From Aselliscus stoliczkanus (Eukaryota > Chordata > Mammalia > Chiroptera > Hipposideridae): DNA of 64,000 bases. Positions 24,006-36,299 of the stretch are shown piece after piece (positions within the stretch are counted from its first letter, which is position 1; every line of letters begins with the position of its first letter). A program made the translations under genes and the position numbers. The notes beneath the pieces are model-generated. The model was not told the origin of the DNA. It made no database searches and was given only the letters and a program-made list of their open reading frames with translations. The stretch is from the NCBI GenBank assembly GCA_033961575.1, contig CM066728.1, positions 108,146,852 through 108,210,851 on the forward strand. The letters are read 5' to 3'.

Positions 24006-24718
24006 ACATCTGTTTTCCAGAGCTCATAAAATTACAACCGGGTCTTGGTTTCATACAATATAATTATATTCAGAGGATCATAGGGATTTAGGGAAACCAG
24101 TCCTCACTGCGAGAGCCAGGAGATGGAGAGGAAATGGTGTGGAGTCGTGTAGTTCCCTCTAGTCAGGTTAAGGATCAGGGTCTTTCTCCTCAGGTGGACG
24201 GAAACAGCGTAAGCAGGAAAGTACCATCAGCTTTGTGTGTTAGGATCACGGATGGCCTGCAGAGAAGAGCGTGGAGGAAGGGCAGGGATATCAGGAATGA
24301 CAAGGCAGGTAGGTTTCATCTTCCCCGACAGAACTGACATAGTGGAGAGCCTCCAGGGCCTGCCTGGTCTTGGTGGAGACTGTGGGGCGCTTGCTGTGGA
24401 CACACACATTTACCACCTGTCACTCCCAGTCTAGGAAAGGCAGCATCCTCTCTGATTGCTGGGCTCTCAGTTGAGTGTTAGTCATTCAATGAATGTTCAT
24501 GCATAAGATGAACAAATATGTCAAGAATGCATGTCCTCAAGAATATAATGCTATTCTTTAGTTATGCCTTAGAGCAATTAGGAACCATTTCTATTACAAA
24601 ACAGCAAAAAAAAGCTTAAGCAATTAGAGAATACTTCAAGATAAATGTAGTGGCTAAGCTCATATGACTATTTAACTCAGTTGCTACCTGTGTTTTGTTT
24701 TGTTTTTAATTTCCATGT

Positions 24719-24876
24719 AGGACCCTTTTGAGAATCTGATCAAGACCAACGGCTCCCATCTGTGGAAAGCGCTTGCACACCCACGGCCTAGTGTGAAATT
24801 TCAGCGTGGGCTCAGGCCCCTTGCTGTCCGTTTATGAACACCCTTCAGTGATCCATGGACTCAAGGTTGGGGATCT
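24719..24876. mobile_element. hAT-type MER element fragment
   Basis: 'GACCCTTTTGAGAATCTGAT' at one end and 'GATCCATGGACTCAAGGTTG' at the other, with 'GTGTGAAATTTCAGCGTGGG' between, correspond to a widespread mammalian hAT-related MER element (GACCCCTTTGAGAATCTGATGAAAGC ... CCATGGACCCCAGGTTAAGAACCCCTG). It is non-autonomous, inactive and diverged. The precise subfamily and target duplication could not be fixed by eye. Confidence 0.55.
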
Positions 24877-25510
24877 CCATATTACATGAGAGAACCGGGA
24901 GTTTTCCGAGGGGATTCTTAGGCTGACATGCTCATTATAAACACTTCACATTTTTCTCCTTATTTCTTTACAAGATATTCACTTTTAGTTCTCAAATTCT
25001 TTAGAGAAATGGTTTGCACACCTAGAGAAACTGAGCAGGGACTCTGAATCCATCTAGATTTTCTCACAGTGTGAGATACAGAGAGAACGGGGATGATTAT
25101 AATGATAAAACTGAGCAGCAAAAATGATAGTGAAAGCAAAGAAGTTCTTTCTCCAACTTGGGCTCAATTCATAACTGAAATTTCAAACAGGATGATACCC
25201 TCATTTGGGCAGCTACATAGCAAATACAATTCTATTTGTATTTCTAAGTATTTGTATTTATATTTCCTTATTAAAAGAGTTTTCAATAAGGAAACTTAGT
25301 AATAAATCAAAATGTACTTTAGTTTTATAATTGTTTAAATTTTATGATCTTGCACTTTATACCAGTTTCTTTTCTAAAAGAATGTGTGTTTATTGTTAGT
25401 CTAACCAGGGCTCATGGACATGAGAATAGAACTGTAAAGAGAATATTATTTGAGACTAAGCTAAGTGAATTTCTTTGCTTTAAACATTACTTAGGAAAAT
25501 AATTCTTCCA

Positions 25511-25730
25511 CAGGTGTAGGGGTGCAGGGCATGGGAGGACACTCTCTCCCAGTGAATCTTTAACAATGTCTAGTGACACTTGTGGCTGTCACAGCTTGGG
25601 GAAGGGGATGCTAGTATTATCTACTGGGCTGAAGCCAGGAATGGTGAAATATTCTACAACGCACAGGGTGCCCCACAACAAAGAATTACCTGACTTGAAA
25701 TGCCAATAGTGCCAACGTGAAGGAACCCTG
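25511..25730 (+). mobile_element. MER5A-like hAT-Charlie element
   Basis: The order 'CTTTAACAATGTCTAGTGAC', 'ACTTGTGGCTGTCACAGCTT', 'GGGGAAGGGGATGCTAGTAT', 'AATATTCTACAACGCACAGG', 'CCCCACAACAAAGAATTACC', 'AAATGCCAATAGTGCCAACG', 'GGAACCCTG' follows MER5A almost end to end. MER5A is a non-autonomous hAT element that spread before the placental radiation, so this copy should be old and shared with other mammals. Confidence 0.75.
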
Positions 25731-25810
25731 ACCTAGAGTTATTGGCCATAACGCCTCTCTACAGTCTAATTTAGGATTTAGATTATCTACATGGTCAGTG
25801 ATTGTAAAAT

Positions 25811-26168
25811 CTTCTCAGGCTGCCATAACAAAATACCATAGACTGGGTGATGAAAACAAGATATTTATTCTCTCACAGCTCTGGAGCTGGAAGTTAGATA
25901 CCAGGGTGCCAGCATGCTTAGTTCCTGGTGAGAGCTCTTCTGAACATGGCTGCTTCTAGCTGTGTCCTCACATGGTGGAGAGAGAGAGGAAGCAGGCTCT
26001 CTGGCGTTTCTTCTTATGAGGGTACTAGTCTCATCATGGGGGCCCTGCCTTCATGACCTCAACAAAACCTAACTACTTCCCAAAGGCCCCATCTCCAAAT
26101 ACCATCACACTGAGGCTGAAGCTTCAACATATGAATTTTAGGGGGCACATCATTCAGTCTACAGTAGT
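25811..26168 (-). mobile_element. MaLR solo LTR (MST/MLT1 type), antisense
   Basis: The + strand reads 'GGCTGCCATAACAAAATACC', 'ATAGACTGGGTGATGAAAAC', 'CTCTCACAGCTCTGGAGCTG', 'GTGTCCTCACATGGTGGAGA', 'GGGGGCCCTGCCTTCATGAC', 'CCAAAGGCCCCATCTCCAAA', 'AACATATGAATTTTAGGGGG' and ends 'CATTCAGTCTACAGTA', the complement of an MST/MLT1 LTR from end to start. It is nearly full length (about 355 bp) and lies alone, so it is probably a solo LTR left by recombination. I see no gag or pol sequence. Confidence 0.8.
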
Positions 26169-26999
26169 AATTAAAGAGAAAAAAAACATTAAAATCCACA
26201 TAATATGATGAAATTGAGCAAATCTATAATTCAATTTATTGAAAATAATGAATAAATTGAAAATAACAAATAGGTAATAAATATATGCACTTTAGTTCAA
26301 GCATAAATACGACAAATACATAAACCCCTATGAGACTACATTACATTTTCAGGCCTTGATGTAATTGAAATTTAAGACAACAGAAAGCTTAATTTTTCTG
26401 TGAAAAATGTCCTGAAAGTTTGTTAAAAGCCATGAAAATTTTGGGTTATCAACCCTAGGTTTTCTATATAATTCAAGATTTTAAAATAAGCCATAAACTT
26501 GAATCTTTTACACACAGAACTATTTCCTCCTGGACTTCTGGCTACCAGGCTGTGACTCATAGCAGAAGGCCCTTCTTCCAGGAATCCAGCTACTGCCTGG
26601 AAAGCCGGCTTCAAGTCTCCTATAACTAACTTGTTATAAGATGGATATCCTTTTCTCACTACATATGGATCACTATTTGAGTTTCCAGTACCACTAACAT
26701 TAATATTTTATAAGCCACCGAACAAGTAAATTGAAAAGGGAAAAAGAACTGCAGAAAGTGATAAAATAGTCATTGCATTAGGGCACATGTGAATTTTCAA
26801 GATGTTTCTGAAAATTTTCTTCTCTGAACGAACATCTTTCTGTCTCAGTTTATATCCTTTTGATTTGAGCTAGCTCAAGTGGAAAAAGAAATGGTAAGTA
26901 AATGGGATAACACTCTCTTATTACACAGAACGGTATATATCTGCTTTGACAGAAAGCTAATCGCTTCAATTCTGCTTGCTTAACCTCCTAAAAAATATT
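26169..26999. other. AT-rich DNA, nothing recognised
   Basis: No gene, RNA or identifiable repeat is seen. Confidence 0.45.
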
Positions 27000-27989
27000 A
27001 CCCTTGTTTTACATTTTTTTAAACTTCCCTTTCCACTACCTTTCCCATTGCTGCTGTCCTACTTGCCCTAATGTCCTCGATTAATCTGCATGAGAGAGTT
27101 CTCTACACCTCCTGTCTCTATTCCTGCATTTTCTACTCCATCCTCAAGTCGTTACCACCTGGATTATGCCCCTTTTCCCATGCCACCATTCTAATTAAGG
27201 TCACCCTTATGTCATTATGCCCCGTGGGCACTTCCTGCTTTTCCCTTCTTCCCACCTTCTGTGGACCCTGTGCCACCAGGCTTCCCTGGTCTCTGTGTTA
27301 TTTCCCCCACTTCTTCATCCCTTGCTTCTACCTTACCAATTAATGTGTAAATTCCACACATTGTCCAGTCCCTCCCTACACACTATGTCTAATCTCAGGA
27401 TACTCTCTCGCTTTCATTGCCATCTGAATGCTGGGATTTCTCAAACGTACATTATTATGCCAATATCTGGAGTAGCAGACATACATGCACTTGACTAGCG
27501 TCCATGTTTGTCCAAACTCAAACTGTTTAACACCCATCTAATTATTTCTCCTCATCACTGCTGCCACTACACATCTATCCATCACCTACCCAGATTTTCC
27601 TCCTACCTTCCAGGAAGTGGCACTGGTTTTTATTTGCCCAGGACAGAGAGCAAGACACTTTTTCACATTGGGCTCTCAGGTTCTGCCATGTTGCACAGCT
27701 TGGTGAAGAGGCATCCGCGTCCGCATGATGGCAATGACATGGTGGGCTCTCAGCGCAGCCTGCACAACTGTATGGGGTCTCCATCACGCCAAAGTTCCAC
27801 ACAATCATCCAGTATGGTTAGCTCTACTTTCGGGATAACCCTGGCATCGACCCATTTTCCCATCCAATTCTTGGCGGGATATAACCATCATTTCCCTGGC
27901 CCCTGGGTCCAGCTCCCTGGCTTGTCTGGTGCCTCCAGTTCTGCCTCTCTAGTCTCTGTGGCCAGAGAGACATTGATAAACATAATTAT
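27000..27989 (+). repeat. Pyrimidine-rich block, possibly L2 body
   Basis: This C/T-rich kilobase leads directly into a clear L2 3' end. A phrase near 27195 ('TAATTAAGGTCACCCTTATG') resembles the L2 ORF2 'AAGGTCACCAATGACCTC' segment, and the base composition fits L2 sense strand. The rest is too diverged to confirm. Open frames of 90-172 codons, including 27508-28026 (+), do not read as an L2 or other protein and look like chance frames in GC-moderate DNA. Confidence 0.35.
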
Positions 27990-28416
27990 AGTACTTAAAC
28001 TCTTCAATGACCTCCCATTGCTCTGAAGATTATATATAAGCTACTCGGCTCTCTCAAGTTCCCAGGCTGGCCCTGCCTCTCCAGGGTCCTAGGTACTTGC
28101 TGACCAGATCACCTTTGTTGCATCCTCCCTCAGGACAGTCTTCCTGCTGACAGCCTTCACCTACAGCTCAGGGGTCAGTTTAAATATCCCTTTATTAGGG
28201 CTCCCTCCTCTGATCTCCAAACCAGGCTGAGTCGGCCCTCAGTAGATACACCAGTTCCCTGCACATCTCCCATTATAATGTGTTCAAGCTTTACAGTGAT
28301 TACAGATTTCATGGCGTTTCTTCTAAGAAGACAGATGTCTTGTTCACTGATGTGTCCCCAACATCCAATGCAACACTTGGCATATAGTAGGTACTTAACA
28401 AATCACTGCTATTGAT
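27990..28416 (+). mobile_element. LINE-2 3' end
   Basis: The run 'TCTTCAATGACCTCCCATTG', 'GGGTCAGTTTAAATATCCCT', 'ACAGATGTCTTGTTCACTGA', 'TGTGTCCCCAACATCCAATG' and 'GGCATATAGTAGGTACTTAA' is the L2 3' end (GTTCACTGCTGTATCCCCAGCGCCTAGCACAGTGCCTGGCACATAGTAGGTGCTCAATAAAT in idealised form, read in pieces). L2 ceased moving early in placental evolution, so this copy is ancient. There is no intact frame. Confidence 0.7.
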
Positions 28417-28420
28417 TATG

Positions 28421-31400
28421 TTCTATTATAGTATTTCCTTAGAATCTCAAATAGGTATGAAAAACACATAAAAAAAAACCTCAAAAGATTTTAGGATGCT
28501 GTAATTTCCAAGGTATTATTCAGATGACTTAAAGTGTATTTTCTTAAGAAAGAATACATTCTAGAAGAATCACTTTAAAGCATTAAAAATAGATTAGTGT
28601 TTAAAAGTTAACATTTACAACCTGCAAACTCAAGTCTGTGGTGATGTGGTTTTGCTCATGTAGAGAATCGTGTGACAGCTTTTCTGAAAGAGATAAAGTG
28701 GTGTCCTTTTTTATTTCCAAATATGCTTCCCCATTGAAATCTGTGAGATTAACTTTCCCAGAGGGAGGAAATATCTAGATTAATAAGTGAAAAGACTCAT
28801 CATTTACAAATGTTGTGAATTTTAACACATTTTTGCCTGACATTATGGTGACACATGTGGCATATTACCCCAGGGTTATTTTGTTTTGTTTTTCTTGTCC
28901 AGGGGCAAATTGTTCATATTTCCTGACACCTTCTCTCTCCTACTTTTTTCATAAACCATGCTCAGAATCTAAAATGAACAAATATAAAATTGCATCCTGG
29001 CTGAATATCGGATTTTAAAGGGAACATAATGCACCTGCCTTAAAATGTAATACAACATTTTTCAAATAAGAATGAGTTTTTAATTTAAAATCCTTGGGTA
29101 ATTATTTTGAGCTACAGATTTGTCAGTGAAGACTGGAGCCTCCCATGTCACCTAAAACAGGTGCATGTGTGTTTGGATGCTTCATTTGGGTCCTGACAGG
29201 ATTTTATCTCATAAATTCGGATGAGAGCCTTGGTAGATCCCCAGGTGAGGGGGGTGCTTTTAGCTCAGAGTCCTCCTGGTCGCGATTGTGCAGAGAAGAC
29301 CTGCTAAGACACAGAGGGCCCAGCTCTGTGCTCAGAGCTGCAGGTACCCAAAAGGCACAGGGATCGGCCTGTCCTTTTCTTGATATGATCTAGCTACTCA
29401 GACAAGAAAGACCTAGAGGCCCCACTAGAAACAATGCAGACTAAAAAAATGCCACATGACCTGGAACTAACTTGCATTGGGGAAACTGTAACTATTCTAG
29501 AAATTCATAAAAGGGGGAGATGACTGGGGCTGGAATGAATAGAAAAGGCTTTTGAAAGGAGGGGAGTCTCCAGTCTTCCATGTTTGCCTTAGCTCGCCAG
29601 GAGCAGTAGGAGTACACTTTCAGGTAACTCATTTGGGGTGTGACAGTGGCTAGAAGGAAGGTCAAGAAGTGACCCAACCTCAGCTTGGAAGGTGGACAGA
29701 GTCCCTGTCCTAAGGAGTGAAGCTGTGTGAGATGGTTGCCTAAGAAAGTCCCTCAAAAACACTCTTGTGCTATTCCACTTAACACTCCCAGTAATGTCTT
29801 AAAATAGGCAACTTTATGAAAAAGTTCTTTTAAATTGGTAAGACATAAAATTACTGGAGTCTCTATTCCAAATTCATTTTCCAGAGTGGATTTTGGAAGG
29901 GAAAACAAAACACTTTTGTTTGTTTCCTTGTTTTTAATAAACGAAAGCAAGTTAGTGAGATTTTTTGCAAAATATTTACACATAAATAGATACAATAAAA
30001 ATTCAACTAACATTTAAAACTTACGGAGGAGAGCAGTAGTACTGAGGTTAATTCTGGGAAGAACCTCAGCCTCCCATCTTCAAGACTGGGTACGGATGGT
30101 TTCTGAGCCCCTTATGCTACTACAGATGCCTTAATTTGGTGTTGACCTAATTCTATTGCAGTATACCAAATTTTTTTTTTAAAGTTCAGTATCTCAATAG
30201 GATCACAAATGTTCCGCTGTTAATGAAATAATGAATTTAGGCAAATATATGAATTATCCATAAAAGTGTTAGTTTGCTGTGGCATTTGAAAATACTGTCC
30301 TTGCTCCTATAGGAACCATGGGTGACCCTAATGGTAGTAATACTTGGGTATAGGATAGTGTCATTTTGGAAGAATTGTGGCCTTGTATGTTATTTTCATA
30401 ACATAAAGCACTGGAACCCCCCAAAACACTGGAACAAACCTGACAGGAACACAAAAGTGGACAGAAATCATATAATGACATAGGATACAAGGCTCACTCC
30501 CAAACCATTCAGGCAAATTTAACTGTCTAGTTGCAAAGTTGAAAATAATTAGCTTTCACCTCCATATTCTGCACAGATACATACTATTAATATCTGCATG
30601 GAAAAATAGGAAAACGTTTTATTTAATGCCACTATTACTACAACTAAGATATTTGGACTTCCAATTTCTGAGATCACCATTAACCATTCCACCCACTTTC
30701 ATTTTTTCTACTGTTCTAAGAAATTATAGAGTGTTCACCTTCCATAGTTATAATTTCCTGAGCTTTGTGAATGTTATATAAATGTAATGTTAATGCCAAT
30801 TTTATTTCTACTCTTTTTTAAATATGGGAATATATTTTAACCATTTCTAAATGAATTTATTATTCAACTTTTTCTGGTTTCTCAATCTCTGAGGCATTTA
30901 TTTTGATTTATTGCTAATTGGAAGAATTTCATTGTTAAGTCACTCTTGTTCCCAGAGCTATTTCAGGCTTGGCTTTGCAGAGTACCCTCAAGTCACACAC
31001 ACCCAGAACTTTATGGACACTGCCCCTAGGCCAGTATTCTAATCTAGGCAATTAGACCAGCCTGACTTTCTCTCTGGATGCCTCAAGATTTTTTCCTTGA
31101 ATCTTAATCATTTAACTTGAATATGTGCTGGTGTTTAGTATTCTGAATCAAAATACCATGGAATATGATGTTATCAATTGGTAAGTTCGTTCAGTGTTTT
31201 ATAATTTCTGGAGAAATTTTTAATGTACCTTTCAGGATATCTGTTTAATTTGCTGAAATCTATAATTTAAGAATAAAAATTACTTTATGTCTTCCATATC
31301 TATTCACATTTTCTAATTTGTTTGTTATTTTCACATATGTTCTATTATCTCAAATCTATCCCATTAGTGATTTTATATTTAATAGGACTAATCCGATCCT

Positions 31401-33224
31401 TGATCTAATTCATTATTTTCACCTATAATCATGGTGTTTTAATTCTAATTTTATTTCTCTCATTGGAAACCTCCAACTGCATTTCATTTTCCTGTTGTCT
31501 TATATCTAAATTCCTCTTAATGTGAATTTTTTTGAGTTTCCTATCATAAAACAGTTATGAGCATTTTCCTTTCATTCTGAGTTAAGTTTTCTTTCAGTTG
31601 GTTCTGTTGTGTCCTGTCCCTTATGATGCCTATTTTCCCAGGCCCTGTGTTTGCATATTCAGCATTCTCTCTTGGTGATGATTCAATCTGGACAGACATC
31701 TTCTGGGTTCCCTGGAGGTCATACGCCAACTTCCTGACTCGCTTCTCATCCTGTAGGGTAGCGGCGCTTTTCTAGCCCGAAATGCAGTGCGCCTGTCGGG
31801 TGGCCTGTGGGAATGAGCGGGGTGCTGGAATGAGGGCTCCCCTGCAGTCATCTTTACTTGGATCATCACTTGGCCATCATTTTCTCCTTGCAGTTTGTTA
31901 ATTAACTTAGATCAGGGTCATTACTGCATACTGTGTTCACGAAGGAATGTGTGTTCCCAGTTGGTGATGCCCTAATATTTCAGTTTACTTCTCAATTCAC
32001 AGGGAGATATGGAGTCTCAAGTCAGAGGAAAGTCTTGTCCACTTTCTTTAACTTTCCCCATTTTCCCCTAGTCAGAAGAGGACAAAGTTTATCATGAACC
32101 TTCAGTTCGATTAGTTCCATGTCTGATGCATTAGTGAGCGTTGCTAGGGGTTAATGAGCTCAGAGGACAGCTCTGTGACATGACGGGTTAAGGTTAGGGA
32201 ACTAGCTAAATTGCATTATCTGCTCACCCCCAGATGTCCTTTCCCTTTCCTTGGCCATACTTTAAAAAATTGTTATTATCAACATGAGGTTATGTCCCTT
32301 CCCCAGCTCCATTGCTGGAGGTGATATTTGTTTTCTCATTAACCTTATCTCAGTTCAGCAACATCCTTAATAAGTAGCTCAATGTAAAGCAGGAAGCATA
32401 AACCCTGTTTTAGGACTAATAATCCAGACTCTGAAAGAAGGCAAAGCTCAGTAAAGCAATGAGTCTGTAGAGGGAGATTCATGCCCATTAGAATGCCTTT
32501 TTATACAATCACATGAAAGCTTTTATCAATGAGCTTTCATGCCTCAATATTTCCAATGTCATTTAAGGTGAAATTTTCTATTTCAGCAGCTAAATGTGCA
32601 CAGTCTCATTGAGGTGCTGTAAGCTGAGAGTGTCCTGCTGTGATGATACATGTTTAACTGGCAGCAAAGAAAACAGAAACCTTTGCCAAGATAAGCAGCC
32701 TGACAGGGATTTTACCAGTTCAGTAGTTAGCAAAAATGGCATTTTTTTTTTTTGGTTCCCTTGCTATTATGTACATATGAAAGGAATGCAGAATCTGTAC
32801 GACTGACCCACATGACATACATTTTAATATATGGGCATAAGTCATGAACTGCAAGGCCCAGATGGTATTCATGGATGCCTACTGGTGTTGTTCGTTAATG
32901 ATGAGTAATATCAGTGTCAGGCAGAGGCTTGGGACAATGGTGAGAATAACCCCTCTCGCATTGCGGCCACTGGGCTGATTTTCTGCGGGAACAAGGAAAA
33001 GCTACCCCTTGGCCCACCACCCAGCCTGGGCACTGGTGCCCACTGAAACTTAGAAGGGGCATGCCCGAATCCGCCAGGTGAGCCCCAGGGGAGGGGAGGC
33101 CCAGGTAGCGGGACCACAGCAGTAACTGCAACGTAGGAAGATGCACAGCCTGGAATGTGGTCATTTCAGCGGAGAGCAAAGTGGATCAAGGTCAGGCCAG
33201 CCCAGGCCAGTTGATACAAACCCG
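28421..33224. other. Long unrecognised stretch
   Basis: Nothing I can name lies in these 4.8 kb. The 30.5-31.6 kb portion is T-rich on the + strand and resembles antisense LINE sequence in texture, but I found no anchoring phrase. A GC-richer island at about 32900-33180 has opposing open frames without motifs. A (T)11 run is at about 32741, and no target duplications were found around it. Confidence 0.45.
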
Positions 33225-34060
33225 TAAATGGTAAGGAGTGTGGTCAGAAGTCCTGAGAGGCTTGTAAGCAGGAGAATTATATGACCCGATGAACATTTTC
33301 AAAGAGTCGTTCCGGATATTGCATGAAGGAGATACTGCAGGGGCACCACGCACGGAAGCAGGGACCATTTCCAGTCAGGGGCTGGGTTAGAGATCAGGGA
33401 CTAGACAGATAGCAGTGAGGATGCCGGAAGATGGTCCATTTGGGGACATGCTAATTGATGGGACCTGCTGAGGAGTTAGACATGGGTGGTTATGAAAGAT
33501 GGACCAAGCTTGGGATCTGAGTTACAAAGTGCATTGCTGTGTTACTTCTGATGATGGGAAAAGCAGTGGAGTAAGTTGGGAGAAGTTCACGAGCTCTGCC
33601 TGAACTGTGTTCAAGGCGTAACACTTACCCGACTTCCACAGAGAGCTATCAGCTATGCGGCTGTTTGTAAAGGACTCGGGCTCCACTGACACTTAGGACT
33701 GTAGATACAGATTTGTGCATCGCCAGCCTACGATGGATTTAAACCAGGGCACTTAGAAAGCATATAGATGGAGAAGGGAGGAGAGGTTAGAAAATGGAGG
33801 CCCCAGGCAGGTTGCCAGAGGAGAAACAGCCAGTGAGTGAGAATGGAGAGAAACAGGTTAGGACGTAGGGAAAGGAAACAAAAACCAGAAAAACAAAACA
33901 GAAGGGTGTTATATGTCAGAACCGAAGAGAGGAAATGATTTCAAGAAAGAGATCTGCTTTGTCAGAAGCAAAGATGAGGACAGGGAAGTAAGCACTGGAG
34001 GTGGCAATATGGAGGTCATTTGAAATATTGACAAGCGTCCTCCATTAAAGAAAGCATGTG
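33225..34060 (-). mobile_element. LINE-2 ORF2 fragment, antisense
   Basis: The + strand follows the complement of L2: 'TAAGCAGGAGAATTATATGA' near the 3' side, 'GGTTAGAGATCAGGGACTAG', 'TTTGGGGACATGCTAATTGA', 'GCATATAGATGGAGAAGGGA', 'AGAAACAGCCAGTGAGTGAG' and finally 'AAGATGAGGACAGGGAAGTA', 'GGAGGTGGCAATATGGAGGT', 'CATTTGAAATATTGACAAGC' (idealised: GATGAGGACTGAGAA...GGAGGTCATTGGTGACCTTGACAAG). Insertions and deletions break every frame. It covers roughly the central to late part of L2 ORF2. Confidence 0.6.
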
Positions 34061-34764
34061 CCTCCGGGGGTCTTGTAAGTGACAATGTTATTTGATCATA
34101 AACGAATCACAGGAAGCATACCACATCTAAGGGGTTCTTCATTTTATGTTCATTTTACCTTCATCAAGTTATTAATTGCTACAAATGTCACAAATATTAC
34201 TGGGTATGCCATCATCTAAATGGGCCAGACTCTTTTAGATGTGCTAAACTTCAAGTGGCATTATTTCTACCACTTACCATTTAAAGCATACACTAAAATG
34301 ATAACGAAGTCATAATTTTAAGGTCCCACAAATTCAATCTTGCGAGATGATTTATAGTAGCTTCATTTTTATCCCTACCCTAATTTATGTTCCCTTCCAC
34401 TCATATTCGTGCATTTGATCCCTTTTTCACACTGTTAGATTTTTAAATTCATATATTAAAATCTGCTTGTCCTCACTGACATAAAATTGAATTTATACTA
34501 TCGATTATATTTCTCAGTTTGGGATACATCTCTCAGTCCATGGACAGCCTTGTTTTTTTGTCCCTTTCATCTGCATCTTAATTTTATTATCCTTTCCACG
34601 TGGACAGTAACTCAAATATATGTAATTCTAATTGATTTCCCATGTACTATAGACTTATATGTCAACAACTAGTGTTAATACAATTAACTGTTTACCTAAA
34701 AACCCTTCAGAAAGGAAACTTACAATAAACTAATGTAAATCTATTTATTTGCTACATTCTGTGC

Positions 34765-35148
34765 ACTAAATGTTTTCTCCACCCAATTCCCATGTCAGAG
34801 CCTTAACCCACAGGTGACCATTGGCTTTTAGGAGGTAATTAAGGTTAAATGAGGTCATAATGGTACGGACCTAATCCAATAGGTTTAGTGTCCTTATACC
34901 AAGAGGTAGACAGATCTTGCCCTCTCTCTCCAGGCATGCACACTGAGGACAGGTCATATATTATAATAGCATACAGCAACACAGCAACCTGGCAAGCCAG
35001 GACGAGCCTTCATTAGACCCTGACCCTGGGGGCACCCTGATCTTGAACTGCCAGCCTCCACAACTATGAGAAAGTAAGATTGTGTTCTTTAAGCCTCCCA
35101 GTCTATGGTATTTTGTTATGGTAGCCCATCCAGATAAGGACACTATGT
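34765..35148 (+). mobile_element. MaLR solo LTR (MLT1 type)
   Basis: In order: 'GGAGGTAATTAAGGTTAAAT', 'GAGGTCATAATGGTACGGAC', 'CTAATCCAATAGGTTTAGTG', 'TCCTTATACCAAGAGG', 'CACCCTGATCTTGAACTGCC', 'AGCCTCCACAACTATGAGAA', 'TTAAGCCTCCCAGTCTATGG' and 'TATTTTGTTATGGTAGCCCA'. This is an MLT1/MST-type LTR on the + strand, with the polyadenylation area near 35065-35090. No internal retroviral sequence is visible, so it is probably a solo LTR. The 5' end is blurred. Confidence 0.8.
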
Positions 35149-35193
35149 ATATACAACTAGTGAAAAAACAGTGATGGTTTTGATTTAATTTAT

Positions 35194-35199
<6 letters not shown>

Positions 35200-35249
<50 letters not shown>
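35200..35249. repeat. (AT)n microsatellite
   Basis: About 25 uninterrupted AT dinucleotides. It is self-complementary, so it can extrude as a cruciform, and it is a likely site of length variation and sequencing error. Confidence 0.95.
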
Positions 35250-35251
<2 letters not shown>

Positions 35252-35362
35252 CCATACATAAAAGATTACATTTTAATTCTAAATTTGCTTTGGAGATAAA
35301 TCTATATTGATATGTACATAGCATGTACTACTTTGGACTGTTCTATGATATCTGAAGATATT

Positions 35363-35587
35363 TACATACCAGGAGTTATTAGGGTTTTTTTGTTTTTTTA
35401 ATTTTAAGAGCATTACATTTTCTTATTCGGCCTGTTGTTATTATGGGACTCTTTTTTTCTTTTTTTCTTTTTTTTTGAGGCAGTGTCACTGGCCCTCATA
35501 TGTAGGACCGAACCGGGGCCACTGGCTTCCCAAGCCAACGCTTAACCACCGCTGCACTCAGCCGGCCCGTACATACCAGGAGTTATT
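35363..35587 (-). mobile_element. Short SINE, copy 2, with apparent 3' transduction
   Basis: The SINE body (complement of about 35477-35569) has the GCCGGC head, B-box complement CGAACCGGGGCC and the GGCAGTGTCACTGGCCCTC end. It is bounded by a perfect 18-bp direct repeat TACATACCAGGAGTTATT at 35363-35380 and 35570-35587. On the tail side there are two T-runs (complement of poly(A)), one at about 35451-35476 abutting the SINE and another at about 35385-35399 abutting the duplication. Some 50 bp of ordinary sequence (35400-35450) lies between them. This is the arrangement expected when a SINE transcript reads into downstream DNA and the whole is retroposed. A later insertion into the tail is the alternative. 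Confidence 0.88.
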
Positions 35588-36299
35588 TGTCCACTAATTT
35601 ATTGATAGATCTAGACTTTTCCATTTTTCATTATGACAAACAATGATGAAATTAGCATTCTTTAGATGTCTTTTAAACTTTTAGATTTCTATGGGGAGAG
35701 TAACCAGATATCCAGGTTTGACTGAAATGGTCATGGTTTATGCCTGCTGTAGGTCAGATTTTATTTTTAGCAGCCTCTTTCATTCCACTATGCACAATGG
35801 AATTATCCACTCAGGGCTCCTTTTGAGTGCAAACCTTGGTGATAGGACCACTGAGTTTTAAGTTAAACATATACCTCAATTATTAAACGTTTGAATTTTT
35901 CTTCACAATTGCTGTATGAGTTCAGAGTCCCACTAAAACTTTTTTCCATATGTCCTTGACAAAATTTTTGTCTCTAACTTTACTAAACTTTACAAATACG
36001 GCAATCATACAGTGTTATTTCAATTTTCAATATACTGTTGTCTCATATATGAGGAGATGCTCAAACATATTGGGTATTGTGATTTTTTAGCTAAGATTTT
36101 CCTTTGCAGATTAACTACTTGATGTTTCTTTATCCATGTTGATTTGAGGAGTTACTAGGGTATTTTAGATAAGTCATTGTTCAATTATATAAGAAACAAA
36201 ATATAAATTTCAGGTTGGTCACTTGCGTCTTGTTTCTGCTATTTTTTTTTCAATTATAATGTACCGAATCTATAAAGATTCCCACTTTAGATACTTTTA
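35588..36299. other. AT-rich DNA, possible antisense LINE
   Basis: T-rich + strand sequence with phrases such as 'TTTTTCATTATGACAAACAA' and 'TGATTTGAGGAGTTACTAGG' has the texture of an antisense L1 but could not be anchored. No gene is seen. Confidence 0.35.

Noticed and set aside
27508..28026. 172-codon plus-strand frame as a possible gene
   Set aside because: It has no recognisable domain or codon pattern and runs into a clear LINE-2 3' end. It is better explained as a chance frame in C/T-rich repeat-derived DNA.
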